Source of the DNA: Novacetimonas cocois
GTDB taxonomy: Bacteria; Pseudomonadota; Alphaproteobacteria; Acetobacterales; Acetobacteraceae
Direction of reading: 5' to 3'
DNA length: 64,000 nucleotides
Assembly: GCF_003311635.1 (NCBI RefSeq)
Contig: NZ_QEXL01000003.1
Location: 30,989 to 94,988, forward strand
The notes under the pieces are model-generated. The model saw nothing but the letters and a program-made list of their open reading frames with translations, did not search any database and was not told the DNA's origin. A program made the position numbers and the translations under genes. Shown here piece by piece: positions 17,742-26,982 of this stretch. The stretch's first letter is position 1. The number at the start of each line of letters is the position of its first letter.

Positions 17742-17779
17742 CCCCACATTGTGTTGTCTTTGAGCAACACAATGTGGGG
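17742..17779 (+). terminator. Perfect 15-bp hairpin after the M1 aminopeptidase gene
   Basis: CCCCACATTGTGTTG pairs perfectly with 17765-17779 across an 8-base loop, starting 25 bases after the stop. The following sequence has only a weak T run, so it may be a terminator helped by other factors or an mRNA-stabilising stem. Confidence 0.6.
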
Positions 17780-17805
17780 TAAGGTTACACTTTAGTATAT
17801 TCTTA

Positions 17806-17834
17806 TTGAACGGGATTGTTTTCGACTGTGTAAT
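17806..17834 (+). promoter_or_regulatory. Candidate sigma-70 promoter for the first TonB receptor
   Basis: TTGAAC, a 17-base spacer and TGTAAT, ending about 90 bases before the receptor start and after the hairpin of the preceding gene. Position and spacing are good; the -35 box matches the consensus at four of six positions and the -10 box at five of six. Confidence 0.42.
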
Positions 17835-17923
17835 GAGAACACCGATAATTCGCCCATCGGCGCATCGCAAATTGTATGCATGTGTTAGCTGTCGACTGGA
17901 TGTCGTAGGGAGTAGAATTGCTA

Positions 17924-20900
17924 ATGTTCAAATCATCACGCAGGCTGTCGATAGATTCTAGATATTCACGTTTCTTGCTGGCCTACGTTTCTCTGGGGGT
18001 CCTGATGTGGCCGCAGGCCTATGCCCAGGCCCAGACGGTTGCGTCGAAAACCACCGACAACAAGGTGACTGTCAAAAAAAGCAAAAAGAAGGCAACTACG
18101 AACGCGGGCTCGACGAGCACCACCGCGACCTCCACCGGTGCGGCCGCGGTTTCGCAGGCACAGGCGGATGCTTCCGGCAACCCTGCTCCGCGTTCCGAAA
18201 ACATCGTCGTGACCGGTTCGCTGCTGCATGATCCCAACCTGCAGAGCGCATCGCCGATTACCCACATCACTGCTGGCGACATGCAGAAGCGTGGTATCAA
18301 GACGGTTACCGACGCCCTGCAGCTTCTGGCTTCCAACGGCTCGGGCAACCTGACGAACGCCTTCTCGGCCAACGGCGCGTTCGCCGGTGGCGCGTCGGCC
18401 CCGTCGCTGCGTGGACTGAGTACTGACTCCACCCTGGTCCTGATGGACGGGCAGCGTCTTTCCTACTACCCGCTGTCGGATGACGGCGAACGTAACTTCG
18501 TCGACACCAACTGGATGCCATCCTCGATCATGCAGACGATCGACGTGATGAACGACGGTGGTTCCGCGACATACGGTGCTGACGCCGTCGCGGGTGTGAT
18601 CAACTTCATTACCCGTAAGGAAATCCAGGGTTTTGAAGGAAATGCCGAAGGCGGCGTGAGCCAGCGCGGGGACGCGGGGCATCAGCGTCTTTACGCGACC
18701 TATGGTCATGGCGACCTTGAGCGCGATGGTTACAACTTCTACATCAACTCCGAATATCAGCAGGATGACGCGCTGTATAACCGTCAGGTCGGTTATCCCT
18801 ATAGCTCGAGCAACCTGACCGGTATCGGCGGCACCAACGGTGACACCAACGCCCTTGGGTCCGATGGCTCGATCCAGAACTTCGGTGCGACCACGACCCC
18901 GGTTGTCCGTCCCAGCGATGGCGGCAACAGCGGAACGGGCCCATGGCAGCTGCTGAACCCGTCAGCGGGTTGCGCAAGGGGCAAGCAGGTTTCGGGCTAT
19001 GTCACGGGCACGCCGGCTGGTTCCACCAGCACGACCTGTACTGTGGACAGCGTCCATGATTACAGCCAGATCGCCCCGTCGCTCCGCCGTATCGAAGCCA
19101 CGGCGCATTTCACCGCCAACGTAACCTCGCATTCCCAGCTGACTGCGATGTTCACCTACTCGCAGGCCCTGTCGCAGTATTCCGGCGATCCGCTGAGCTA
19201 TGACACCGTGCGTAACTACACCCAGTCGAAACTGGCGAATACGCTGAGCGTGCCCATTCCGGCGTACCTGCCCAATGGTCAGCTCAACCCCAACGATCCG
19301 TATGCCTCCCAGGGCAAGGCGGCGGAAATGGAATATGCCTTTGCCGGCATGGTTCCCAGAACCAGCCAGTACAGCCAGAACTTCCGTGGGTCCGTGCGTT
19401 ATAACGGCACCGCGCATTCCAACTGGGGTTCGGACTGGAAATATGATGCCAACTTTGTTGGCATGAACACCGATCTGGAACAGACCATCACCGGCGTTCC
19501 GACGATCAATGGCATCGAAGATGCGATCATAAACGGCACCTATAACTTCATGGATCCGTCCGCGAATTCGAAGTCGGTCCTGAATTCGATCGCGCCCAAG
19601 AACGTGATGCATGCCCAGACGCAGGAATATTCGGGCGAAGTTTCGCTCAGCAAGGGCCTGTTCCGTCTGCCGGGTGGTATGGTTGACCTCGCGATCGGGG
19701 CCAACGTCCGTTATGAATCCCTGAACGATCCCAGCGCGAACGAATCAAACCCGTCCGATCCCGGGGCGCAGTACGCGGGCTATATCAACCCGTTCTATGC
19801 TTACGGCAGCCGTTGGGTTGAATCCGGCTTCTTCGAAGTTGGCATTCCCATCGTGAAGATGCTGAACGTCGACGTGTCTGGTCGTTATGACCATTACTCG
19901 GAAGGCTACAGCCACTTCTCGCCAAAGGTTGGCGTGAACTTCAAGCCGGTCAAGCAGTTCACCCTGCGCGGCACGTTCTCCCGCGGCTTCCGCGTGCCCA
20001 GCTTCGCGGAAACGGGCGGTGCGAACGTTGGTTACGTGAACTACACCATTCAGGATCCTGCGTGGCATAACCAGCATCTGAACGCCAACGGGACGGCTGA
20101 CTCGTATGCACAGTCCTACAGCATGGGGCTGAACACGTCGGGCAACCCTGACCTCAAGCCTGAAATCTCCACCAACTTCACGGGTGGCGCGGTTATCCGT
20201 CCCCTCCCCTGGTTGAGCCTGACGGCGGACTACTACTACATCCAGAAGTCTAACTACATCGCCCCCAACCCCGTGTCGTATGATACGGTTGCGGAAGATT
20301 ACGTGACGGGCAAGGCGCTGCCGGCCGGTGTTACGGTCACGCCTGACGTGGTTGATACGCTGCACCCGAATGCTCCGGTCCGTCCGGGCATCATCAACAT
20401 GGGTTATGTCAACACCAACAAGCTCACGACCGATGGTGTTGACCTGCATATCGACGCCAGCCGTCGTCTGCCGGGCTTCCTGCATAACATCCGTTGGTAC
20501 AGCCGTGGTGAAGCGACGTATGTCCGCAGCTTTAACCTGACCCTGCCCAATGGCCAGGTTGAACACTTCGCGGGAACTGAAGGTCCGTGGGAAATCACCT
20601 CGGGTTCGGGAACGCCGCGCTGGCGTGCGAACTGGCAGAACACCTTCAGCTGGAGGAACCTGTCCGTAACGCCGACCGTGTACTACACCAGTGGCTACAA
20701 GACCGTTGCTGAAGATGCGACGGGGCCTGGAACCCGTGGGTCGTGCGCCAACTCGGTCGTGCCGTCCGCTAACTCCTTCTCACCGCAGGGCCAGTGCCAT
20801 GTCAAGAACTACTGGGATGTGGATCTGACGGTTAACTACAACATCAACCGTCGCTGGTCGGTTTATGCCAACGTGTATAACCTGCTTGGCTTCCGCTCTC

Positions 20901-21004
20901 CGTATGACTTCGGAACCTATGGTTCCTACCTCTACAACTCTTCCTGGTCGCAGAAGGGTGTCATCTACCGCTCGTTCCAGTTCGGCGTTAACGTAAAACT
21001 CTGA
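17924..21004 (+). CDS. TonB-dependent outer-membrane receptor, 1026 residues
   Basis: An outer-membrane beta-barrel that imports a large substrate using TonB energy. A signal peptide ends near YAQAQ (about 38). It is followed by a Lys/Thr/Ala/Ser-rich linker (KVTVKKSKKKATT onward) and a TonB-box-like segment ENIVVTGS. The plug domain has ITHITAGDMQKRG, the PSLRG box, DGQRLSYYP and DAVAGVINFITR; the long barrel runs to a C-terminal FQFGVNVKL. ATG at 17924 or TTG at 17918, both behind AGGGAG. Its codons lean to GGT, CGT and AAC, suggesting high expression. It is embedded among secreted peptidase genes, so a peptide or peptide-chelate substrate is a reasonable inference. Confidence 0.92.
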   Translation: MFKSSRRLSIDSRYSRFLLAYVSLGVLMWPQAYAQAQTVASKTTDNKVTVKKSKKKATTNAGSTSTTATSTGAAAVSQAQADASGNPAPRSENIVVTGSLLHDPNLQSASPITHITAGDMQKRGIKTVTDALQLLASNGSGNLTNAFSANGAFAGGASAPSLRGLSTDSTLVLMDGQRLSYYPLSDDGERNFVDTNWMPSSIMQTIDVMNDGGSATYGADAVAGVINFITRKEIQGFEGNAEGGVSQRGDAGHQRLYATYGHGDLERDGYNFYINSEYQQDDALYNRQVGYPYSSSNLTGIGGTNGDTNALGSDGSIQNFGATTTPVVRPSDGGNSGTGPWQLLNPSAGCARGKQVSGYVTGTPAGSTSTTCTVDSVHDYSQIAPSLRRIEATAHFTANVTSHSQLTAMFTYSQALSQYSGDPLSYDTVRNYTQSKLANTLSVPIPAYLPNGQLNPNDPYASQGKAAEMEYAFAGMVPRTSQYSQNFRGSVRYNGTAHSNWGSDWKYDANFVGMNTDLEQTITGVPTINGIEDAIINGTYNFMDPSANSKSVLNSIAPKNVMHAQTQEYSGEVSLSKGLFRLPGGMVDLAIGANVRYESLNDPSANESNPSDPGAQYAGYINPFYAYGSRWVESGFFEVGIPIVKMLNVDVSGRYDHYSEGYSHFSPKVGVNFKPVKQFTLRGTFSRGFRVPSFAETGGANVGYVNYTIQDPAWHNQHLNANGTADSYAQSYSMGLNTSGNPDLKPEISTNFTGGAVIRPLPWLSLTADYYYIQKSNYIAPNPVSYDTVAEDYVTGKALPAGVTVTPDVVDTLHPNAPVRPGIINMGYVNTNKLTTDGVDLHIDASRRLPGFLHNIRWYSRGEATYVRSFNLTLPNGQVEHFAGTEGPWEITSGSGTPRWRANWQNTFSWRNLSVTPTVYYTSGYKTVAEDATGPGTRGSCANSVVPSANSFSPQGQCHVKNYWDVDLTVNYNINRRWSVYANVYNLLGFRSPYDFGTYGSYLYNSSWSQKGVIYRSFQFGVNVKL

Positions 21005-21021
21005 TCGGAATGTGTTGAAAT

Positions 21022-21070
21022 ATCCCGGGTTTTCGAGCGATCGAAAGCCCGGGATTATTTTTGTTTTCTT
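21022..21070 (+). terminator. Intrinsic terminator of the first TonB receptor gene
   Basis: A 15-bp stem (ATCCCGGGTTTTCGA against 21041-21055, one G-U pair), four-base loop, then a T-rich tail. It begins 18 bases after the stop codon. Confidence 0.88.
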
Positions 21071-22084
21071 TCATGCCCCGTTGAAACGCGGGATCGACCG
21101 GGTCGTTCATATGAAGGTCCGGCCGCCTGCCCAGCGACGAGTTGGATGGGTGGAAACAACAGACAGAAACCTGGCGCGACAGACCCGGCATTGCGACGGG
21201 CGATCCCGGGATCGAGATAAGCAAAGATACTTTTTCTCTCCTGTCAGGGACTTCCTTTCCCTTCCCTCTGGCAACTGAACAATCTGAAAGCTGTGCTCGG
21301 CTATTTTTCGAGCATCGAGGAAGCAAATTGTTCATTCGATATTTTTGCCAAGACGTGCGTATTAAATCGAAATTCAAATGAATCGAGCACGGGCAAAAGT
21401 GCGCCGCCTCGCTAAGTTTGCAATATCATTAACTTCAAAACATATTTTTCATATTTTATGTTCGTGGAAATTTCATAAGATGTTCAGGATATTACTTTTT
21501 CCCTGTTGGCTAGCCCTGTTCGGGCGCAGGACGTCACAAAACAAAGCTTTTGTGAATTTTTTGTGGCAGGAAGGATATTGGTTTAACGGAAAAAACGTTG
21601 TTTTTTCAAAACGGTAAGCCGATGCATCGTTTTGATGCGATTGTGGAATAAGAATTTATCTTTCTTTTTGATTTGGTTCTCTGATATGATTGAAAAATAT
21701 AAAAGGCATATTTTGGAAGGGATAAAAATAACAGCCGGATAACAGGTTATTTTCTCGCGCCAGCATGGTGCGGAAAAATCCATGAAAATTGCATCTGATA
21801 TTTTGCAAGATAGACTGACGGATGTTGCTTTTTGAACACAAAAGGCGCGTTTGGTTGGTGCTGTCTTTTTTCTGCGTTGAATCTTCCCTCTTCTGACCCT
21901 GTAATGATTTTCATCGTGAAATCATGCTGCGGTGGCCGGCAATGCCGTACGAGGGGGGATAATGAGTAAGACGTTCCGTACTTTTTCCTCACGCCGTGGC
22001 GTGAATATCAACAATATGACGGTGCAGGACACGGAGTGATCCGATGCGGCATCACGTCATGGCTGTGATTGGAAAAAGTCCTCT
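21071..22084. other. One-kilobase gene-free, partly AT-rich region between the two TonB receptors
   Basis: No open frame here has a plausible start, composition or family. From about 21400 to 21850 the sequence is clearly richer in A and T than the surroundings. A hairpin, TCACAAAA-N6-TTTTGTGA followed by a run of T (21534-21561), looks like a terminator with no gene before it, so a small RNA between about 21300 and 21560 is possible. The right end must hold the promoter of the second receptor. Confidence 0.45.
21534..21561 (+). terminator. Orphan terminator-like hairpin
   Basis: TCACAAAA and TTTTGTGA form a perfect 8-bp stem with a 6-base loop, followed by ATTTTTTG. No gene precedes it on this strand for 500 bases. 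Confidence 0.4.
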
Positions 22085-24532
22085 ATGCCAAATATAGCGA
22101 GGCGGGAAAAAATTCGTCTGTCCTGTCGGCCAGTGCTGGCAGGCTCTGCATTTTTATGGCTGCTGTCGGTTGGGTCTGCCGCCATGGCTGCGACGCAGGC
22201 AGGAAAGACCACATCCACTGCTGCAACAGCCCATCGTCTTCATCGGCCGGCTGGAGGACAGGCGGTGCATGGCCGCCCTGCCCGTAGCCAGAGTACGGCT
22301 ACTCCCCATTCAGCCCCCGAGACCCTGAAGGTCAGCGTGTCGCGCATCCGCTCCCACGGGGCGGTGCAGGCGGTAACGCGTCAGCAGATGGACCATTTCG
22401 TCGAAGGCACGAGCCCCAATCAGGTCCTTGCCATGACAACGCCCGGCGTCAGCTTCGCTTCCGATGATGCCTTTGGTCTCGATACCGTGGCGAATACCCT
22501 TTATATCCGTGGGTTCAGCCGTAATCAGGTCGGCGCGTCCCTTGATGGCATTCCCATGGGCGAACAGGGGTTCGGAAACATCAACGGCCTGACCGTTGAT
22601 GAAGCCGTCATTCAGGAAAACCTCTCAGGCATGACGGTCTCTCAGGGGGCTGGCGCCGTGGATACGCCATCCGCGCAAAATCTTGGCGGGGCGCTGACCT
22701 ACACCACATCCGATCCGTTGAGCAAGGCGGGCGGACGTGTGGGACAGACGTTCGGCAGCTATAACGCCTTCCGCACGTTCGGCCGCGTTGACAGTGGCGT
22801 CCTGAATTCGACCGGCACGAAATTCTATGCGTCCTATGCCCGGACCGATCAGGATCTGTGGAAAGGCTTTGGCTATCAGTTGGAACAGCAGGCCAATTTC
22901 AAGCTGGTCCAGCCTGTCGGGGATCGGGGCAAGATAACGGCGATTTTCGATTATTCCAATTTTGAACAGTACAACTACATGGGCCTGACAAAGGGTCTTT
23001 GGGAAACACAGGGCCGGAACACGACTTTCCTGAAACCCAATTACGCCCTGGCCAAGGAATACGCCTATTATGCCCAGAATGGTGGCGTTCCGGCCAATCT
23101 TCAGGGCATCCTGACGAATGACGAAATCGGCGATTATGCCTATGACGGCACGCAGACGCAGCGTAATTACCTGTCGGCTGTCACGGCGGATTTCCAGCTG
23201 TTCCCGAATGTGACGTCCAAGACCGTGGCCTATGCCCATGTGTCCAGCGGCGACTATAGTGGCACAAACCCGTACCTCGTCTCGCCAACCTCTGGCGTCG
23301 ATATGGCGATGGAAACGGGCCACATGAGCACGCAACGCATCGGCTTTACCCAGAGTTTTGATATCAAGGTCCACGATAACGATATCCAGACCGGCATATG
23401 GTATGAAAACGTTGATTATTCGTACCCGATGCGCCTGTATGAAGACGGCGTGGACCAGGCCCATAATTCGGTTGGCGATTTCCGGGCAAGTCAGGCATCT
23501 ACCTGGTATTCGGATGCCTTTAATACCAATACATTCCAGTTTTACCTGCAGGATACCTATCATATCATTCCCGGCATGACCATCAACGCCGGTTTCCGGT
23601 CGTTGCTGCAGACGACGCATGGCGGCACGAAGATGGATGATACGGCCGGCCTTGCGGACTGGAACACCTATTACAGTCATCCGGCGAATGGCAGCATGAC
23701 CGCAGCGAACGCGTTCCTGCCGCATTTCAACTGGGATTATCATTTCAAGCAGAATCACGAAATCTATTTCGATATCGCCGAAAACATGCGTGCGTATGAC
23801 TATTCCACCCAGCAGAGCAGCGGGACCGTCTGGGGTGGTCTGGGAAGTGCATCCAACCCGGCCCAGTCGGTTTTCAATGCGAACAAGAAAACGCTGCGTC
23901 CGGAACGGACCTGGAACTATGTCGTGGGGTATCGCTACAATTCAAAGATGCTGACCGCCAGCGTCGATTTTTACCACACGGATTATTACAACCGTCTGGC
24001 AACCATTACATCTGGCCCGACCACCAATCAGTATAGTGAGGTCGGAAACGTTGGCCGTGAATCAATGAATGGCGCTGACGTGCTGGCGGCCGTGCGTCCG
24101 GTAAAGGGGCTGGAGATCACGAACAGCTTCAGCTGGAACGATGCGACCTACGAGGGCAGCATTGATGGCACCAGCCTGAAGGGAAAGCATCAGGTCTTTT
24201 ATCCCAAGTTCATGTACAAGGCGAACCTGAGCTATACTTGGCGTCGCGCCATGTTCAACTTCAACGCGACCTATACGGGCGGGCGTCCCCTCACCTATCT
24301 GAATGACCAGTATATCCCGGCTTACTGGACGTCAAACCTCAACGGCAGCTACAATTTTGGCAAGGTCGGGTTTGCCCGCAACATCAAGGCGACGTTCGGG
24401 ATTACCAATCTTTTCAACAAGAATTACATCGGCGGCGTGTATGGGGCCGCGAGCCTCAAGGGGGATGACAATCCCATCCTTTACGTGGCGGCGCCACGAG
24501 AATTCTTCGGATCTGTCTCCGCGCAGTTCTGA
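22085..24532 (+). CDS. TonB-dependent outer-membrane receptor, 815 residues
   Basis: A second TonB-energised barrel. The signal peptide (hydrophobic LAGSAFLWLLSVGSAAMA) is followed by a His/Pro/Ala-rich linker to about residue 75. The plug has VTRQQMDHF, SPNQVLAMTTPGVSF, LYIRGFSRNQVGASLDGIP and QNLGGALTYTTSDP; the barrel ends in FFGSVSAQF, the C-terminal Phe expected for barrel assembly. The ATG at 22085 is used. The plug differs clearly from that of the first receptor, so this is a different subfamily rather than a recent duplicate. Substrate unknown; peptidase genes follow directly. Confidence 0.92.
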   Translation: MPNIARREKIRLSCRPVLAGSAFLWLLSVGSAAMAATQAGKTTSTAATAHRLHRPAGGQAVHGRPARSQSTATPHSAPETLKVSVSRIRSHGAVQAVTRQQMDHFVEGTSPNQVLAMTTPGVSFASDDAFGLDTVANTLYIRGFSRNQVGASLDGIPMGEQGFGNINGLTVDEAVIQENLSGMTVSQGAGAVDTPSAQNLGGALTYTTSDPLSKAGGRVGQTFGSYNAFRTFGRVDSGVLNSTGTKFYASYARTDQDLWKGFGYQLEQQANFKLVQPVGDRGKITAIFDYSNFEQYNYMGLTKGLWETQGRNTTFLKPNYALAKEYAYYAQNGGVPANLQGILTNDEIGDYAYDGTQTQRNYLSAVTADFQLFPNVTSKTVAYAHVSSGDYSGTNPYLVSPTSGVDMAMETGHMSTQRIGFTQSFDIKVHDNDIQTGIWYENVDYSYPMRLYEDGVDQAHNSVGDFRASQASTWYSDAFNTNTFQFYLQDTYHIIPGMTINAGFRSLLQTTHGGTKMDDTAGLADWNTYYSHPANGSMTAANAFLPHFNWDYHFKQNHEIYFDIAENMRAYDYSTQQSSGTVWGGLGSASNPAQSVFNANKKTLRPERTWNYVVGYRYNSKMLTASVDFYHTDYYNRLATITSGPTTNQYSEVGNVGRESMNGADVLAAVRPVKGLEITNSFSWNDATYEGSIDGTSLKGKHQVFYPKFMYKANLSYTWRRAMFNFNATYTGGRPLTYLNDQYIPAYWTSNLNGSYNFGKVGFARNIKATFGITNLFNKNYIGGVYGAASLKGDDNPILYVAAPREFFGSVSAQF

Positions 24533-24537
24533 TCATG

Positions 24538-24569
24538 GCGCGATCCGGGAACGGGTCGCGCTTTTTTTT
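24538..24569 (+). terminator. Intrinsic terminator of the second TonB receptor gene
   Basis: A 9-bp GC-rich stem (GCGCGATCC against GGGTCGCGC, one G-U pair), 6-base loop and eight consecutive T, six bases after the stop codon. Confidence 0.9.
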
Positions 24570-24787
24570 GTGATTATCGATACGAATCAACAACGGATAA
24601 TGATGATCGTGGAATCCTCACGCCGGGTGGAAAGTCTGTTGTTTGAATATGATACGTCCCATTTTCAGATATGCGTTTCCCGATGTGAACTTCAGGTTTC
24701 TTATATGTGTGGGCGTATTGTCGTGATTCCATTTTGAGGTCAAAATGTCGCGGCTCAATCATGCTCTCGCAACAGGGAAGAGATATA

Positions 24788-26863
24788 ATGGCAGGTAAGA
24801 CAGGACGTACGATACGCGCCGGATTGATGGGGGCCACGTTGCTGGCGACCTGCGGCGCGGGGACATCCTTTGCCGCTTCGGACAGCAACGTGGCCGAAAA
24901 TTTCGGAAGCTGGGGCTTTGACCTTGCCGGTCGTGACGCGGCCGTCGCACCCGGAAACGACTTTTTCGAATATGCGGATGGCACGGCGGTCCGCAATATC
25001 GTCATTCCCCCTGACATGACGTCGTACGGGCCGTTCAACGAACTGGCGGAACTGTCGCGCACGCGGGTGAAAACCATTCTGGAGGAACTGTCGGCCCATC
25101 CCGTGCAGGATCCCCAGACCATCGAACAGAAGCTGGGAACGTTTTACGCAACTTTCCTTGATGAAAAGACCATAGAGGCGCGGGGCATCCGTCCCCTTTC
25201 CGACGACCTGTCGAAAATCCGCGCGATCGGAAGTGCCGCCGATTTTGCCACCCTGTCGGGCACGGCGCAGTACGGATACCAGTTCACGCCTTTCGCGCTG
25301 AGCATCCAGCCCGATGCCCGTACGCCCACGAAATACGCCCTGACGCTGGATCAGGCTGGCCTGGGCATGCCGGACCGGGATTATTACCTCAAGCCTGAGA
25401 TGCAGGCCAAGAAGACCGCCTACCAGAACTATGTGTCGCAGGTTCTGAACCTGATCCACTGGCCGGATGCGCGCGGCGCGTCAAGCGCGATCGTAAAGCT
25501 CGAGACCTCGCTGGCGCAGGCGCACTGGGCGCGCCAGGACATGCGCGATCCCGACAAGATCTATAACCCCATGACGCTGGCCGCCCTGCAGGAAAAGGCG
25601 CCTGGTTTCGACTGGCTGGCCTATCTGCAGGCCGCAGGCGTTCCCGATGCCGTCATTCATTCGGACAACATCATTGTCGGCGAACCCTCAGCCATCACGG
25701 CCGAGGCGCATATCCTTGCCCAGACGGACATGAAGACGCTGAAGGCATGGCTGGCTTTCCACCTTGCCGACAATGCGGCGCAGGTCCTGCCCCGCGCGTT
25801 CGTCAATGCGTCGTTCAATTTCCATGGCCGCGTCCTGTCGGGACAGCCCCAGCTGACCGCGCGGTGGAAGCGTGCCGGACATGCGACCAGCGAAGCCATG
25901 GGCATGGCGCTGGGCAAGGTCTATGTCAGCCGGTATTTCCCGGCACCCTATCACGACAAGATGGTGGGCCTGACACAGGAACTCAAGGCTGCGTTCCGGA
26001 TCCGTCTCAAGCACAATGGATGGATGGAAAAGGCAACCCGCAAGGCCGCCATCCGCAAGCTGGAAAGTTCCGCGATCCAGATCGGCTATCCCAACAAGTG
26101 GCGTGATTACAGTGGTCTGAGCGTCCACAAGGACGATGCCTATGGCAATTCGGCGCGGGGCGTGGCGTTTGAGTGGAATTACTGGCTGAACCATCTTGGC
26201 AAGCCGGTGGATCGTGACGAATGGGACATGACGCCGCAGACGGTCAATGCCTACAACAATCCGGTCTTTAACGAAGTCGTCTTCCCGGCCGCCATTCTCC
26301 AGCCGCCTTTCTTCAACCCGTCGGCGGACATGGCGGTCAATTACGGGGCGATCGGTGGCGTGATCGGCCACGAAATGACCCACTCCTTTGACGATGAAGG
26401 ACGCAAGTTCGACGAAAAGGGGCAACTGCGTGACTGGTGGACCAAAAAGGACGAGGAACGCTTCAACCAGCTTGCCGCGCGTTTCGGGGCCCAGTACGAC
26501 GCGTTCGAGGTCCTGCCGGGCGTGCATGTGAATGGCAAGCTGACGATGGGCGAAAACATTGCCGACCTTGGCGGGCTGACGCTTGCGCTGGATGCCTATC
26601 ATGCCTCCCTCAAGGGCAAGAAGGCACCGGTCATCGATGGCATGACCGGCGAACAGCGGGTCTTCCTCGGCTGGGCGCAGGTATGGCGTGAAAAGCTGCG
26701 TGATGACACGATCCGCCAGCGCGTCATCACCGATCCGCATTCCCCGCCGCGCGCGCGCGTGAACATGCCGATGCATAACATTGATGCGTGGTACAAGGCA
26801 TGGAATGTCCAGCCGGGACAGTCGCTGTACATCAAGCCGGAATCCCGTGTGAAAATCTGGTAA
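24788..26863 (+). CDS. Secreted M13-family (neprilysin-like) metallopeptidase
   Basis: A 691-residue zinc endopeptidase that cuts oligopeptides. The signal peptide (GLMGATLLATCGAGTSFA) directs it to the periplasm or outside. The substrate-binding motif is VNAYNNP, the zinc site HEMTH is at 528-532 within GHEMTHSFDDEGRKFD, and the third ligand Glu589 is in GENIADLGG, all canonical for M13. The ATG at 24788 is preferred over an upstream in-frame start because the signal peptide begins there and GGGAAGAG precedes it. It is flanked by a TonB receptor upstream and an M61 peptidase downstream. Confidence 0.93.
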   Translation: MAGKTGRTIRAGLMGATLLATCGAGTSFAASDSNVAENFGSWGFDLAGRDAAVAPGNDFFEYADGTAVRNIVIPPDMTSYGPFNELAELSRTRVKTILEELSAHPVQDPQTIEQKLGTFYATFLDEKTIEARGIRPLSDDLSKIRAIGSAADFATLSGTAQYGYQFTPFALSIQPDARTPTKYALTLDQAGLGMPDRDYYLKPEMQAKKTAYQNYVSQVLNLIHWPDARGASSAIVKLETSLAQAHWARQDMRDPDKIYNPMTLAALQEKAPGFDWLAYLQAAGVPDAVIHSDNIIVGEPSAITAEAHILAQTDMKTLKAWLAFHLADNAAQVLPRAFVNASFNFHGRVLSGQPQLTARWKRAGHATSEAMGMALGKVYVSRYFPAPYHDKMVGLTQELKAAFRIRLKHNGWMEKATRKAAIRKLESSAIQIGYPNKWRDYSGLSVHKDDAYGNSARGVAFEWNYWLNHLGKPVDRDEWDMTPQTVNAYNNPVFNEVVFPAAILQPPFFNPSADMAVNYGAIGGVIGHEMTHSFDDEGRKFDEKGQLRDWWTKKDEERFNQLAARFGAQYDAFEVLPGVHVNGKLTMGENIADLGGLTLALDAYHASLKGKKAPVIDGMTGEQRVFLGWAQVWREKLRDDTIRQRVITDPHSPPRARVNMPMHNIDAWYKAWNVQPGQSLYIKPESRVKIW

Positions 26864-26880
26864 TTACCCGAATGTGATGG

Positions 26881-26935
26881 CCGCCCCTTCCTGATGGAAG
26901 CAGGAATGTTTCCCCTGTTCCGTCAGGGAGGGCGG
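26881..26935 (+). terminator. Long imperfect hairpin between the M13 and M61 genes
   Basis: CCGCCCCTTCCTGATGGAA pairs with 26918-26935 with two G-U pairs and one bulge; the loop itself can pair further. It starts 17 bases after the M13 stop and is followed by only TTT. It may end the M13 transcript or act as an RNA-processing or stability element. Confidence 0.52.
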
Positions 26936-26982
26936 TTTCTGATGTTCGGAATGACCTGTGCAATATTTCTGGAGTATGCGTT

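Noticed and set aside
21378-21617. A 79-residue open frame in the gene-free region
   Set aside because: No ribosome-binding site or recognisable domain, and a terminator-like hairpin lies inside it.
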